NCBI RefSeq assembly: GCF_900099695.1
Contig: NZ_FNCY01000002.1
Span: 124,001-188,000, forward strand
Direction: 5' to 3'
Length of the DNA: 64,000 bases
Source: Propionivibrio dicarboxylicus
GTDB taxonomy: Bacteria; Pseudomonadota; Gammaproteobacteria; Burkholderiales; Rhodocyclaceae
Part shown: one piece after another, positions 29,619 to 38,272 of the stretch
Position numbering within the stretch: the stretch's first letter is position 1
Layout of the letters: every line of letters starts with the position of its first letter
The notes under the pieces: model-generated
Told to the model about the DNA's origin: nothing
Database searches by the model: none
What the model saw: only the letters and a program-made list of their open reading frames with translations
Translations under genes and position numbers: made by a program

Positions 29619-31262
29619 CTACATGGCAGGATACGACGGCCCGTCGCCGCCCTCCGGCGGCGTCCACTCGATATTCTGCGAGGGGTCCTTGATATCGCAG
29701 GTCTTGCAGTGCAGGCAATTCTGCGCGTTGATCTGCAAAACGGCACGCCCGTCGGCCTCGTGCCGGATTTCATAGACACCCGCCGGGCAGTAGCGCTGCT
29801 CGGGCGCGTCATATTCGGCCAGGTTGACCCGGATCGGCAATTCAGGATCCTTGAGTCGCAGATGGCAGGGCTGCTGCGCGTCGTGGCGGATGTTCGACAG
29901 GAAGACCGAGGAGGCACGATCGAAGCTCAAGACACCGTCCGGCTTCGGATAGACGATGGCCGCACTATCCGACGCCTTGTCGAGCCGAAGATGATCGGCC
30001 GGGCATGGCGACAGTGTCCACGGCGCCGACGCGCCGAACAGCTTCTGTTCGATGCCGAACAGGGCGCCGCCAACAAACAGGCCCTTGTCCAGCCAGGATT
30101 TGAAGTTACGTACCCCCCAAAGCTCGCGGTACAGCCAGCTGTCGCAGACCGCCTGCGGATACTCGACCAAGACATCGTTGTGACGGCCTGCCTGCACCGC
30201 CGTCACGACTGCCTCGGCCGCCAACATGCCGGACTTCATCGCCGTATGCGAGCCTTTGCTGCGCGCTGGGTTGAGGAAACCGGCCTCGTCGCCGACCAGC
30301 ACACCACCAGGAAAGGCCAGCGCCGGCAAAGCGCCAATCCCGCCGGAAACGACCGAGGCGGCGCCGAAGGCTACGCGCCGGCCGCCGGCGAGCACGCCGC
30401 GGAGGGCCGGATGCGTCTTGAAGCGCTGGAATTCCTCGAAAGGCGACAGATACGGATTGCGATAGCCGAGCCCGACCACCAACCCGACGGCAACACGCCC
30501 GCCCGACTGGTGATAGACGAAGCCACCGCCGTAGGTATCGGCGCGCAGCGGCCAGCCGCAGGTATGAACGACACGCCCCGGATGCGATTGCGCTGCCGGC
30601 ACTTCCCACAACTCCTTGATGCCAAGGCCATAGGTCTGCGGCGCCACGCCGTCACGCAGGCGATACTGCGCCATCAGACGCTTGCCGAGCGGACCGCGGC
30701 AACCCTCGGCGAAGATCGTGTAACGGCCACGCACCTCGATCCCCGGCTGGAAATTCGGCCCGGCGCTGCCGTCTGCCTGCCGGCCGGCATCGCCAGTGAT
30801 GACACCAGCAACGGCGCCGTCGGCATCGAAGAGCACATCGATGGCGGCAAAGCCCGGAAAAATCTCGACGCCCTGCGCCTCGGCCTGCTGCGCCAACCAG
30901 CGGCACACCTCGCCGAGCGAAACGACGAACCCGCCGTCATGATGAAAACACTGCGGCAACAGCGCCGTCGGCAGGCAGAGACTGCGCGATGCGCCGAGCC
31001 AGAGAAAATGCGCGTCGGCAACGGGGGCATCGAACGGCGCACCGGCGTGCCGCCATTCCGGCAACAACTCGTCGAGCGCACGCGGATCCATGACCGCTCC
31101 GGACAGGACGTGCGCACCGATCTCGGCCGCCTTCTCGAGGACGCATACCGACAGATCGAGCGCCTGAGCCTGCGCCAGTTGCCGGAGACGAATCGCCGCC
31201 GCCAGCCCGGCCGGGCCGCCGCCAACGACGACCACGTCGAACTCGATCGATTCTCGCGTCAT
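29619..31262 (-). CDS. Electron-transfer flavoprotein-ubiquinone oxidoreductase
   Basis: A 547-residue membrane-associated flavoprotein that passes electrons from reduced ETF to ubiquinone. The FAD motif GGGPAGLAAA is near residue 14, and GDEAGFLNPARSKGSHTAMKSG belongs to the second FAD segment. The C-terminal 4Fe-4S domain shows RYCPAGVYE followed by NCLHCKTCDIKDP, giving four cysteines. It lies 29 bp downstream of etfA, so the three ETF genes form one operon for acyl-CoA dehydrogenase electrons. Confidence 0.93.
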   Translation of the reverse strand: MTRESIEFDVVVVGGGPAGLAAAIRLRQLAQAQALDLSVCVLEKAAEIGAHVLSGAVMDPRALDELLPEWRHAGAPFDAPVADAHFLWLGASRSLCLPTALLPQCFHHDGGFVVSLGEVCRWLAQQAEAQGVEIFPGFAAIDVLFDADGAVAGVITGDAGRQADGSAGPNFQPGIEVRGRYTIFAEGCRGPLGKRLMAQYRLRDGVAPQTYGLGIKELWEVPAAQSHPGRVVHTCGWPLRADTYGGGFVYHQSGGRVAVGLVVGLGYRNPYLSPFEEFQRFKTHPALRGVLAGGRRVAFGAASVVSGGIGALPALAFPGGVLVGDEAGFLNPARSKGSHTAMKSGMLAAEAVVTAVQAGRHNDVLVEYPQAVCDSWLYRELWGVRNFKSWLDKGLFVGGALFGIEQKLFGASAPWTLSPCPADHLRLDKASDSAAIVYPKPDGVLSFDRASSVFLSNIRHDAQQPCHLRLKDPELPIRVNLAEYDAPEQRYCPAGVYEIRHEADGRAVLQINAQNCLHCKTCDIKDPSQNIEWTPPEGGDGPSYPAM

Positions 31263-31291
31263 GATTGTCCCGTCCCTGCGACGCTTGCCGT

Positions 31292-32224
31292 TTATCCGAG
31301 CGCGGCGACCAGCGCCGGCACCGCTTCGAACAGATCGGCGACGAGGCCGTAGTCGGCCACCTTGAAAATCGGCGCCTCGGGATCCTTGTTGATGGCGACG
31401 ATGATTTTGGCATCCTTGATGCCAGCCAAGTGCTGAATGGCGCCAGAGATGCCGACGGCAACGTAGAGATCCGGCGCGATGATTTTTCCGGTCTGGCCGA
31501 TCTGCAAGTCGGGAGCGGCATAGCCGGCACTCACTGCCCCATAACTCGCGCCGAGCGCGGCACCGAGCTTGTCGGCCAGCGGCGTCAATAGGCGATTGAA
31601 ATCATCGCAGCTACCGACCCCGCGCCCACCGGCGACGACGACGCGGGCAAGACCGAGCTCGGCGCGCCCGGCATCGCGCCGATCGCGGCGCAACACTTCG
31701 ACGAGACCCAGATCGGGCGACGCGGCGATCTCCAGGACAGTGCCATTGCCGCCCTCCTCGACCGCCGAAAACGCCGCCGCGCGGATACTCAGCACCTTCT
31801 TCGCGTTAGCGTTGCGCACCGTCGCCAGCGCGTTGCCGGCATACACCGGGCGCACGAAGGTGTCGGCGGAAAGAATGCGGCAGACGTCGGAAACCTGCTC
31901 GACATCGAGCAGCGCCGCAATCCGCGGCAACAGGTTCTTGCCAAAGGCCGACGCCGATGTCAGGACATGCGAATACGGCCCGGCTTGCGCCGCGACCAAG
32001 GCCGCGAGATTCTCGGCCGTCTGCGCCGCATAATGCGCGGCCTCTGCCAGCAACACCGAGCGCACGCCAGCCAGGGCTGTTGCCGAGACAGCGACGTCGC
32101 GGCAATCGCAGCCGGCCACCAGCACATCGACATCCAGACCGAGTTGTTGCGCGGCGAAGACCGCATGCCGCGTCGCCGGAAACAAACGCCGATGATCGTG
32201 CTCGGCAATGACAAGAACGCTCAC
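31292..32224 (-). CDS. etfA: Electron transfer flavoprotein alpha subunit
   Basis: The 310-residue FAD-binding ETF subunit. The N-terminal domain starts SVLVIAEHDHRRL. The C-terminal FAD domain contains VVAGGRGVGSCDDF, YGAVSAGYAAPDLQIGQTG and the signature GISGAIQHLAGIKDAKII with INKDPEAPIF. The start codon is GTG at 32224, with GGAGAGGG upstream. It lies 12 bp after etfB in the order etfB-etfA-dehydrogenase. Confidence 0.94.
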   Translation of the reverse strand: MSVLVIAEHDHRRLFPATRHAVFAAQQLGLDVDVLVAGCDCRDVAVSATALAGVRSVLLAEAAHYAAQTAENLAALVAAQAGPYSHVLTSASAFGKNLLPRIAALLDVEQVSDVCRILSADTFVRPVYAGNALATVRNANAKKVLSIRAAAFSAVEEGGNGTVLEIAASPDLGLVEVLRRDRRDAGRAELGLARVVVAGGRGVGSCDDFNRLLTPLADKLGAALGASYGAVSAGYAAPDLQIGQTGKIIAPDLYVAVGISGAIQHLAGIKDAKIIVAINKDPEAPIFKVADYGLVADLFEAVPALVAALG

Positions 32225-32236
32225 GCTGCCCTCTCC

Positions 32237-32983
32237 TTACAAGACCTTGGCCGCGCGAAGCCGATCGACGAGATCGGTAACGCTCTCGACGCGTACGCCG
32301 GCGCGCCGTACCGGCGGCTCGGCCCATTCGATTGTCATCACCCCGACAGACGGCTCGCCGCCCAGTTCGCCCGGCGCAACGACGCGCAGCGGCTTCTTGC
32401 GCGCCTTCATGATGTTGGGAAGCGTCGCATAGCGCGGTTCGTTGAGTCCGAGCTCAGTCGTCACGACGGCCGGCATCGGGAGGCGTAGCGCTTCCCGACC
32501 GTCATCGAGATCGCGCGTGACACAGACGCGGCCATCGACGATATCGAGCGCCGACGCGAACGTCGCCTGTGGCCACCCAAGCAGTGCGGCGAGCATCTGC
32601 CCGGTCTGGTTGGCGTCATCGTCGACCGCTTGCTTGCCGCAGATGACGAGATCGGGCTTTTCCTCGGCGCAGACGGCCTTGAGCAATTTGGCGACGGCCA
32701 GCGGTGACAATTCGTTCGCGGTCTCGACCAGGATGCCGCGATCGGCACCAATTGCCATGGCGGTGCGCAGTACCTCCTGAGACGCAGGAACACCGCAGGA
32801 AACCGCGACGACCTCGGCCGCCACCCCCGCTTCACGGAAACGGACAGCGGCTTCGACGGCGATTTCATCGAACGGATTCATGCTCATACGCACGCCGCTG
32901 GCATCGATACCCGACGCATCGGGCTTGACCCGCACGGCGACACACGGATCCACCACACGTTTGACAGGCACGAGAATTTTCAC
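32237..32983 (-). CDS. etfB: Electron transfer flavoprotein beta subunit
   Basis: The 248-residue AMP-binding ETF subunit. It opens MKILVPVKRVVDP and carries VICGKQAVDDDANQTG, the AMP-site stretch, and LPAVVTTELGLNEPRY. The reading frame has TTG TTG GTG in a row; I choose the GTG at 32983 because AAGGA lies 6 bases upstream and the product then starts MKILVPVKR like its relatives. First gene of the ETF operon, with a matching promoter about 35-60 bp upstream. Confidence 0.93.
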   Translation of the reverse strand: MKILVPVKRVVDPCVAVRVKPDASGIDASGVRMSMNPFDEIAVEAAVRFREAGVAAEVVAVSCGVPASQEVLRTAMAIGADRGILVETANELSPLAVAKLLKAVCAEEKPDLVICGKQAVDDDANQTGQMLAALLGWPQATFASALDIVDGRVCVTRDLDDGREALRLPMPAVVTTELGLNEPRYATLPNIMKARKKPLRVVAPGELGGEPSVGVMTIEWAEPPVRRAGVRVESVTDLVDRLRAAKVL

Positions 32984-33015
32984 CAACAATCCTTACGTTC
33001 GAACGGCCAGCCGCA

Positions 33016-33044
33016 AGTCTAGTGTTTTTCCGCGCACAGGCCAA
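33016..33044 (-). promoter_or_regulatory. Candidate promoter of the etfB-etfA operon
   Basis: Minus-strand TTGGCC (33044-33039), a 17-bp spacer and TAGACT (33021-33016), located between the tRNA terminator and etfB. Confidence 0.5.
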
Positions 33045-33105
33045 ATACGGAGGCATCGAACGCCCGTAAGAAATACGCCATTGGCATCACGCGCAAAGAA
33101 ACCAT

Positions 33106-33149
33106 GAAAGAAAAAGCCCCGCAGTTCGCTTGAACTGCGGGGCTTTGTC
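33106..33149 (-). terminator. Strong terminator of the tRNA operon
   Basis: A 15-bp perfect stem (33113-33127 with 33132-33146, GC-rich core GCCCCGCAGTTC) ends in a minus-strand U-rich tract right after tRNA-His. Confidence 0.9.
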
Positions 33150-33226
33150 TGGGGCGATGTACCGGGATCGAACCGGTGACACTCGGAATCACAATCCGAT
33201 GCTCTACCAACTGAGCTAACACCGCC
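33150..33226 (-). tRNA. tRNA-His (GTG)
   Basis: A complete cloverleaf on the minus strand with anticodon GTG in the loop of GGATTGTGATTCC. The G at -1 and its partner C73 are both encoded, as is CCA. The acceptor stem has one G-U pair. Last of three tRNAs before a strong terminator. Confidence 0.96.
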
Positions 33227-33233
33227 ATTGTTC

Positions 33234-33310
33234 TGGCGCGCCCGGCGAGACTCGAACTCACAACCCCCGGCTTAGAAGGCCGGTGCTCTATCCGGTTGAG
33301 CTACGGGCGC
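33234..33310 (-). tRNA. tRNA-Arg (TCT)
   Basis: Cloverleaf with acceptor GCGCCCG/CGGGCGC, anticodon TCT in CCTTCTAAG, a TTCGAGT T-loop and encoded CCA (33236-33234). Middle of the three-tRNA operon, 7 bp from tRNA-His. Confidence 0.97.
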
Positions 33311-33367
33311 GAGGCACGCATCTCTCGGAGTTTCGCTTCCTGCTGGCAACGCTTTGCTGCTTAATTC

Positions 33368-33444
33368 TGGTCGGGGCGGTGGGATTCGAACTCACGACCC
33401 TCTGCTCCCAAAGCAGATGCGCTACCAGGCTGCGCTACGCCCCG
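33368..33444 (-). tRNA. tRNA-Pro (TGG)
   Basis: Cloverleaf with acceptor CGGGGCG/CGCCCCG, anticodon TGG in CTTTGGGAG, a TTCGAAT T-loop, discriminator A and encoded CCA. First of the three tRNAs, with a promoter directly upstream. Confidence 0.97.
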
Positions 33445-33449
33445 AAGAA

Positions 33450-33484
33450 GCGCGCATTCTACAGAGACTGACCGGTCAGGTCAA
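33450..33484 (-). promoter_or_regulatory. Stable-RNA promoter of the tRNA-Pro-Arg-His operon
   Basis: Minus-strand TTGACC (33484-33479), a 17-bp spacer and TAGAAT (33461-33456) are followed by an all-GC discriminator GCGCGC (33455-33450). Such discriminators are the hallmark of promoters under ppGpp/DksA control. Confidence 0.78.
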
Positions 33485-33602
33485 TCGTCATTTCATCAAA
33501 TTTGAATTGCGCAACACCCAGCCCAAAAAGTAGGAAATAGTTGGAGACAGAATTTGCGCCAAAGACTATTCTTCGCATATGGGCGCGCGACAACACAGGC
33601 GC

Positions 33603-33631
33603 TTGCGGCGCTCGAAAAATTCTGATATTAA
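33603..33631 (+). promoter_or_regulatory. Candidate promoter of dksA
   Basis: TTGCGG (33603-33608), a 17-bp spacer and TATTAA (33626-33631), 26 bp before the first dksA start codon. Confidence 0.5.
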
Positions 33632-33656
33632 GTCGCCTTTTTGCAAAAAATAGAGG

Positions 33657-34094
33657 ATGGTCTCAGACATGCCTGAAGATATGCTCCATAAACAATTTGC
33701 TCCCTACGTTCCGAAGAAGGGCGAGGAATACATGAGCACTCGGCAACTGGCTCATTTCCGCACCATCCTTGAAGCGCTCAAGACGGAACTGATGAACGAC
33801 ATCGAGCGTACCGTCCACACGATGCAGGACGAAGCAACAGTCTTTGCCGACCCGAACGACCGCGCCAGCCAGGAAACCGATATTGCCATCGAACTGCGCA
33901 ACCGCGACCGCGAACGCAAGCTGATCAAGAAAATCGAGGAAACGATCGGGACGATCGACAGCGGCGATTATGGCTACTGCAGCAGCTGCGGCGTCGAGAT
34001 CGGCATCAAGCGCCTCGAAGCGCGTCCGACGGCCTCGCTCTGCATCGATTGCAAGACGCTCGAGGAAGTCCGCGAAAAGCAAGTCGCCAAGTAA
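33657..34094 (+). CDS. dksA: RNA polymerase-binding transcription factor DksA
   Basis: A 145-residue secondary-channel factor that works with ppGpp on stable-RNA and amino-acid promoters. The coiled-coil tip has D65-P-N-D68-R-A70, matching the essential acidic tip of E. coli. The four-cysteine zinc finger is C108, C111, C129 and C132 (CSSCG, CIDCK). The start is uncertain: at 33657 the GAGG abuts the ATG, 33669 is in frame with 12-base spacing, and an internal ATG at 33732 has GAGG 6 bases upstream but would cut conserved sequence. It is divergent from a tRNA operon with a GC-rich discriminator. Confidence 0.95.
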   Translation: MVSDMPEDMLHKQFAPYVPKKGEEYMSTRQLAHFRTILEALKTELMNDIERTVHTMQDEATVFADPNDRASQETDIAIELRNRDRERKLIKKIEETIGTIDSGDYGYCSSCGVEIGIKRLEARPTASLCIDCKTLEEVREKQVAK

Positions 34095-34160
34095 TATCGC
34101 GCGGAACGAGGGGAGCGCTCCGCCGACACAGCCCGTCGAGTTCAGCATCCGGGCAAAAAA

Positions 34161-34188
34161 AAAAAGGACGCCGCATGGCGTCCTTTTT
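34161..34188. terminator. Bidirectional terminator between dksA and pnp
   Basis: Stem AAAAAGGACGCC/GGCGTCCTTTTT (34161-34172 with 34177-34188) with a GCAT loop; A-rich on the left and T-rich on the right, so it can serve both convergent genes. Confidence 0.9.
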
Positions 34189-34201
34189 CATTACCTGATA
34201 C

Positions 34202-36352
34202 TTACTGCGGTGCGGCAGGCGTTTCAACCACCGGAGCCGGCGCCGGCGCCGGAGCCATGCCACCCTCTTCAACCGTCACCGCCTTCATCGACAGACGGAC
34301 ACGACCCTTCTCATCGGCTTCGAGCACTTTGACGCGCACTTTCTGGCCTTCCTTGAGGTAGTCGGACACGGCATTGACGCGCTCGTTGGCGATCTGCGAA
34401 ATGTGCAGCAGACCGTCGCGACCCGGCAGGATGCTGACGATGGCGCCGAAGTCGAGCAGCTTGAGCACGGTGCCCTCATAGACCTTGCCAACCTCGACGT
34501 CGGCGGTAATCGCCTCGATACGGGCCTTGGCGGCATTCGCGGCATCGCCGTTGACCGACGCGATGGTGATCGTGCCGTCTTCCTTGATGTCGATCGTCGT
34601 ACCGGTTTCCTCGGTGATGGCGCGGATGACCGCACCGCCCTTGCCGATCACGTCGCGGATCTTCTCCGGATTGATCTTCATCGTGTAGAGACGCGGCGCG
34701 TAGTTCGACACGTCCTGACGCGGCGCGGCAACGGCACCCTGCATCTGCGCAAGGATGTGCATGCGGGCTTCCTTGGCTTGCGCCAGCGCCACTTGCATGA
34801 TTTCCTTGGTGATGCCCTGGATCTTGATATCCATCTGCAGCGCCGTCACACCCGAATCGGTACCGGCCACCTTGAAGTCCATGTCGCCCAGGTGATCTTC
34901 ATCACCGAGGATGTCGGTCAGCACGGCGAAACGGTTGCCTTCCTTGATCAGGCCCATCGCGATGCCAGCGACATGCGCCTTGAGCGGCACGCCCGCATCC
35001 ATCAGCGCCAGCGTCGAACCGCAGACCGACGCCATCGAGCTCGAACCGTTCGACTCGGTGATTTCCGAGACGACGCGCATCGTGTAGGAGAAGTCCTCAG
35101 CCTTCGGCAGCACCGCGATCATCGCGCGCTTGGCCAGGCGGCCGTGACCAATTTCACGACGCTTCGGCGAACCGACGCGACCGCATTCGCCGGTAGCGTA
35201 CGGCGGGAAGTTGTAGTGCAGCATGAAGCGATCGCGCGACTCGCCTGCGAGCGAATCGATGATCTGCTCGTCGCGGCCCGTGCCCAGCGTCGCCACCACC
35301 AGCGCCTGCGTTTCGCCACGCGTAAACAGGGCCGAACCGTGCGTACGCGGCAGCACGCCGGTACGGATCGCGATCGGGCGAACGGTGCGCGTGTCGCGAC
35401 CGTCGATACGCGGTTCGCCGGCCAGGATGCGGCCGCGGACGATACGCGATTCCAGATCGAAGAAGAGGTTGCCGATCGTCGTCGCATCCGGCGCACCTTC
35501 ACCCGCGGTCAGCGTTTCGACAGCCTTGGCGGCGATTTCATTGACGCGGTGCGTGCGTTGCTGCTTGCTGGTGATGCGATAAGCATCTTGCAGATCGCTT
35601 TCGACGAGCGCGGCGAGCTTGGCCACGAGTTCCTCGTTCTTCGCCGCGGGCGCCCAGACCCACTCGGGCTTGCCGGCTTCATCGACGAATTCGTTGATGG
35701 CGCTGATAACGCTCTGCAGTTGCTCATGACCGAACACCACGGCGCCGAGCATGACGTCTTCGGGCAGGACATCGGCTTCCGACTCGACCATCAACACCGC
35801 TGCCTGCGTACCGGCGACGACGAGGTCGAGACGGCTGGTTTGCAGTTGCGTGCGCGTCGGGTTGACCACGTACTGGCCGTCGACATAACCGACGCGCGCA
35901 GCGCCGATTGGGCCGTTGAACGGGATGCCGGAAACGGCCAGCGCCGCCGAGGCGCCGATCATCGCCGGGATGTCCGCATCGATCTCGGGATCGAGCGAAA
36001 CAACCATCGCAACGACTTGGACTTCATTGTAGAAACCGTCCGGGAAGAGCGGACGCAGCGGACGGTCGATCAGACGCGAGGTCAGCGTCTCCTTCTCCGA
36101 AGGACGGCCTTCGCGCTTGAAGAAACCGCCGGGAATGCGGCCGGCGGCATAGGTCTTCTCGATGTAATCAACGGTCAGCGGGAAGAAATCCTGACCGGGC
36201 TTGACCGACTTGGCGCCGACCACGCTCACCAGAACGACGGTGTCGCCCATCGACACCATGACAGCCGCGCCGGCCTGCCGGGCGATCTCACCGGTTTCAA
36301 GCGTCACCTGGTGTGCCCCGTAGGTGAACGTCTTCTTGGCGATATTGAACAT
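34202..36352 (-). CDS. pnp: Polyribonucleotide nucleotidyltransferase (PNPase)
   Basis: A 716-residue phosphorolytic 3'-5' exoribonuclease of the RNA degradosome. Two RNase PH domains (the first with [19 protein letters not shown], the second with [16 protein letters not shown]) are followed by a KH domain ([15 protein letters not shown]) and an S1 domain ([31 protein letters not shown]). An AP-rich tail ends the protein. The ATG at 36352 follows AGAGG at proper spacing. It lies 168 bp after rpsO; the leader carries a long hairpin. Confidence 0.96.
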   Translation of the reverse strand: MFNIAKKTFTYGAHQVTLETGEIARQAGAAVMVSMGDTVVLVSVVGAKSVKPGQDFFPLTVDYIEKTYAAGRIPGGFFKREGRPSEKETLTSRLIDRPLRPLFPDGFYNEVQVVAMVVSLDPEIDADIPAMIGASAALAVSGIPFNGPIGAARVGYVDGQYVVNPTRTQLQTSRLDLVVAGTQAAVLMVESEADVLPEDVMLGAVVFGHEQLQSVISAINEFVDEAGKPEWVWAPAAKNEELVAKLAALVESDLQDAYRITSKQQRTHRVNEIAAKAVETLTAGEGAPDATTIGNLFFDLESRIVRGRILAGEPRIDGRDTRTVRPIAIRTGVLPRTHGSALFTRGETQALVVATLGTGRDEQIIDSLAGESRDRFMLHYNFPPYATGECGRVGSPKRREIGHGRLAKRAMIAVLPKAEDFSYTMRVVSEITESNGSSSMASVCGSTLALMDAGVPLKAHVAGIAMGLIKEGNRFAVLTDILGDEDHLGDMDFKVAGTDSGVTALQMDIKIQGITKEIMQVALAQAKEARMHILAQMQGAVAAPRQDVSNYAPRLYTMKINPEKIRDVIGKGGAVIRAITEETGTTIDIKEDGTITIASVNGDAANAAKARIEAITADVEVGKVYEGTVLKLLDFGAIVSILPGRDGLLHISQIANERVNAVSDYLKEGQKVRVKVLEADEKGRVRLSMKAVTVEEGGMAPAPAPAPVVETPAAPQ

Positions 36353-36437
36353 GTTTTCCTCTCTCAATGGTTTCGCATACCCACGACACCGGCATGCAAT
36401 GCAACGTGCCTAAATGGCAAAAAACTCCAATACGACA

Positions 36438-36470
36438 ACAGCGGCACAACCCGCCCGGGCTGGCCGCTGT
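36438..36470 (-). promoter_or_regulatory. Hairpin in the rpsO-pnp intergenic leader
   Basis: An 8-bp stem ACAGCGGC/GCCGCTGT (36438-36445 with 36463-36470) with an inner CCCG/CGGG stem lies in the pnp 5' leader. In E. coli a similar leader stem is cut by RNase III and is the site of PNPase autoregulation; the parallel here is inference. Confidence 0.55.
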
Positions 36471-36520
36471 CTTTCATTCGACTATCTGCACACGAACCGC
36501 ATCGCGGTCTGGCAGACAGA

Positions 36521-36790
36521 TTACTTACGCAGACCGAGACGCTGGATCAGCGTACGATACGAATCAACATCGGTACGCTTCAGGTAGTCCAGCAGGGTGC
36601 GGCGACGGCTGACCATGCGCAGCAGACCACGACGCGAGTGGTGATCCTTGACGTGTTCCTTGAAGTGACCCGTGAGGTCATTGATGCGCGCCGTCAGCAG
36701 TGCGACCTGAACTTCGGCCGAGCCAGTGTCAGCGGCGTCGCGCTGATAATCCTTCATGATCTGCGCTCTTTGCGCAACGGTAATCGCCAT
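36521..36790 (-). CDS. rpsO: 30S ribosomal protein S15
   Basis: An 89-residue 16S rRNA-binding protein, the same length as in E. coli. It contains the RNA-contact stretches [32 protein letters not shown] and [11 protein letters not shown]. It lies between truB and pnp and has its own strong promoter in the 152-bp gap after truB. The leader region includes a GAGAG ribosome site. No oddity. Confidence 0.98.
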   Translation of the reverse strand: MAITVAQRAQIMKDYQRDAADTGSAEVQVALLTARINDLTGHFKEHVKDHHSRRGLLRMVSRRRTLLDYLKRTDVDSYRTLIQRLGLRK

Positions 36791-36887
36791 GTCAAACTCT
36801 CTTTCTGAGAAAACGACGCCGCCCCGGTTTGATAGAGCCGGACGCCTGGTTGATGAAAATAAAATCGCTTGGCGAAGCGAGCCGCGG

Positions 36888-36916
36888 ATTATAGCGCAGC
36901 GGACGCCCGCCGGCAA
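36888..36916 (-). promoter_or_regulatory. Sigma70 promoter of rpsO
   Basis: Minus-strand TTGCCG (36916-36911), a 17-bp spacer and a perfect TATAAT (36893-36888), about 100 bp upstream of the rpsO start. Confidence 0.75.
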
Positions 36917-36942
36917 GAAACCCCTCGGCCGTTCGGGACTTG

Positions 36943-37857
36943 TCAGGCCGAGACAAGACGACGCGGCGCCAGTCGGCCGTCATCGCCAAGATCGCCGACG
37001 CCAAGCAGTACCGTATCGGCATACACCCGGCACTTGCCGACCGCCCTGTTGTTGTCGCCGACGCCGACCTCGACGGGATTGCCATGCGTGAAGCGACGCG
37101 CCAGACCTTCCGGCAGCATGATTTTCGGCAGCGACTGCAGCAAGGCATCCGGCGACTGCAGCATGGCAGCACGGACCTCTTCAGCCAACGCCTCGATCTG
37201 TTCGAGTGTTACCGCCATCGTCACATCAAGATCGCCGACGCCGATGCGGCGCAAGGCGACAAGATGCGCGCCGCAATCGAGACGCTCGCCGACATCCTCG
37301 GCCAGCGTGCGGATATAGGTGCCCTTGCTGCAGCGAACACGGACGCGGCAGCGCTCGCCACTCCATGACAATAGCGTCAATTCGTGAATCGTCACGGCAC
37401 GCGGCGCGCGCTCGACTTCGACGCCCTGCCGGGCAAGTTCGTACAAGGGCCGCCCGTCGCGTTTCAATGCCGAATACATCGGCGGGACCTGCAGGATCGG
37501 ACCGCGGAACGCTGCCAGCGCGGTCACCAGATCGGCGGCCGAGAACGTCACCGGGCGGCGTTTGACGACGACGCCATCGGCATCGCCGGTATCGGTCGTC
37601 GCACCGAACAGCACATCGGCTTCATAGGTCTTGTCGGCATCGAGCAGATCGGCCGAGAACTTGGTCGCCTCACCGAAGCACAGCGGCAGCAAGCCGGTGG
37701 CCATCGGATCGAGCGTGCCGGTATGCCCGGCCTTGGCAGCGGAAAACAGGCGACGCGCTTTCTGCAGCGCCGCATTCGAGGTCATGCCTTGCGGCTTGTC
37801 GAGCAGCAGCACACCATCGACGCGCCGCCAGACTTTCCGGGGCGCCTGCGCTGCCAC
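36943..37857 (-). CDS. truB: tRNA pseudouridine-55 synthase TruB
   Basis: Makes the T-loop pseudouridine 55 in tRNAs. The catalytic Asp is D50 in [15 protein letters not shown], next to [14 protein letters not shown], and the [15 protein letters not shown] stretch follows, with a C-terminal PUA-like domain. I start at the GTG 37857, which puts the catalytic Asp near the E. coli position 48 and begins after the rbfA stop; an in-frame GTG at 37914 would add 19 residues overlapping rbfA. Neither has a strong ribosome site, so coupling to rbfA is likely. Confidence 0.93.
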   Translation of the reverse strand: MAAQAPRKVWRRVDGVLLLDKPQGMTSNAALQKARRLFSAAKAGHTGTLDPMATGLLPLCFGEATKFSADLLDADKTYEADVLFGATTDTGDADGVVVKRRPVTFSAADLVTALAAFRGPILQVPPMYSALKRDGRPLYELARQGVEVERAPRAVTIHELTLLSWSGERCRVRVRCSKGTYIRTLAEDVGERLDCGAHLVALRRIGVGDLDVTMAVTLEQIEALAEEVRAAMLQSPDALLQSLPKIMLPEGLARRFTHGNPVEVGVGDNNRAVGKCRVYADTVLLGVGDLGDDGRLAPRRLVSA

Positions 37858-37864
37858 CGTCAAT

Positions 37865-38272
37865 TCAGCGCTCGCCCGAACCGGCGCCGTCAGCAGCTTC
37901 GCTCTCGTCGCCACCGGACACCGAGACCGCCTGCTGGATCAAACGGGTCAGATCGGCGCCGCGTTCGAGCGACTGATCGAAGACGAAGTGCAGTTGCGGC
38001 GTCGTGTGGATGCGGATGCGCTTGCCCAATTCGCGGCGCAGAAAACCCGAGGCTTTTTGCAGACCTTCGAGCACGCCGTCAACCGACGCACTGCCGGACA
38101 AGGTGCTGAAAAACACCTTGGCATGAGCATAATCGGGCGTCACCTGCACTTCGGTGACACTGACCATGCCGACGCGCGGATCCTTGACCTCGGCCCGGAT
38201 CAGCTCCGCCAGTTCGCGGCGGATCTGTTCCGATACCCGGTCCTTGCGGGAAAAGCTCTTGTTGCCTGCCAC
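37865..38272 (-). CDS. rbfA: 30S ribosome-binding factor RbfA
   Basis: A 135-residue KH-fold factor needed for 30S maturation. Family marks are RVSEQIRRELAELI at the start, KDPRVGMVSVTEVQVTPDYAHAKVF split over two strands, and a late HFVFDQSLERG. The C-terminal 20 residues are acidic and glycine-rich. The start codon is GTG at 38272, directly after the infB stop (TAAGTG) with no spacer, so it is translationally coupled to infB. Confidence 0.94.
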   Translation of the reverse strand: MAGNKSFSRKDRVSEQIRRELAELIRAEVKDPRVGMVSVTEVQVTPDYAHAKVFFSTLSGSASVDGVLEGLQKASGFLRRELGKRIRIHTTPQLHFVFDQSLERGADLTRLIQQAVSVSGGDESEAADGAGSGER

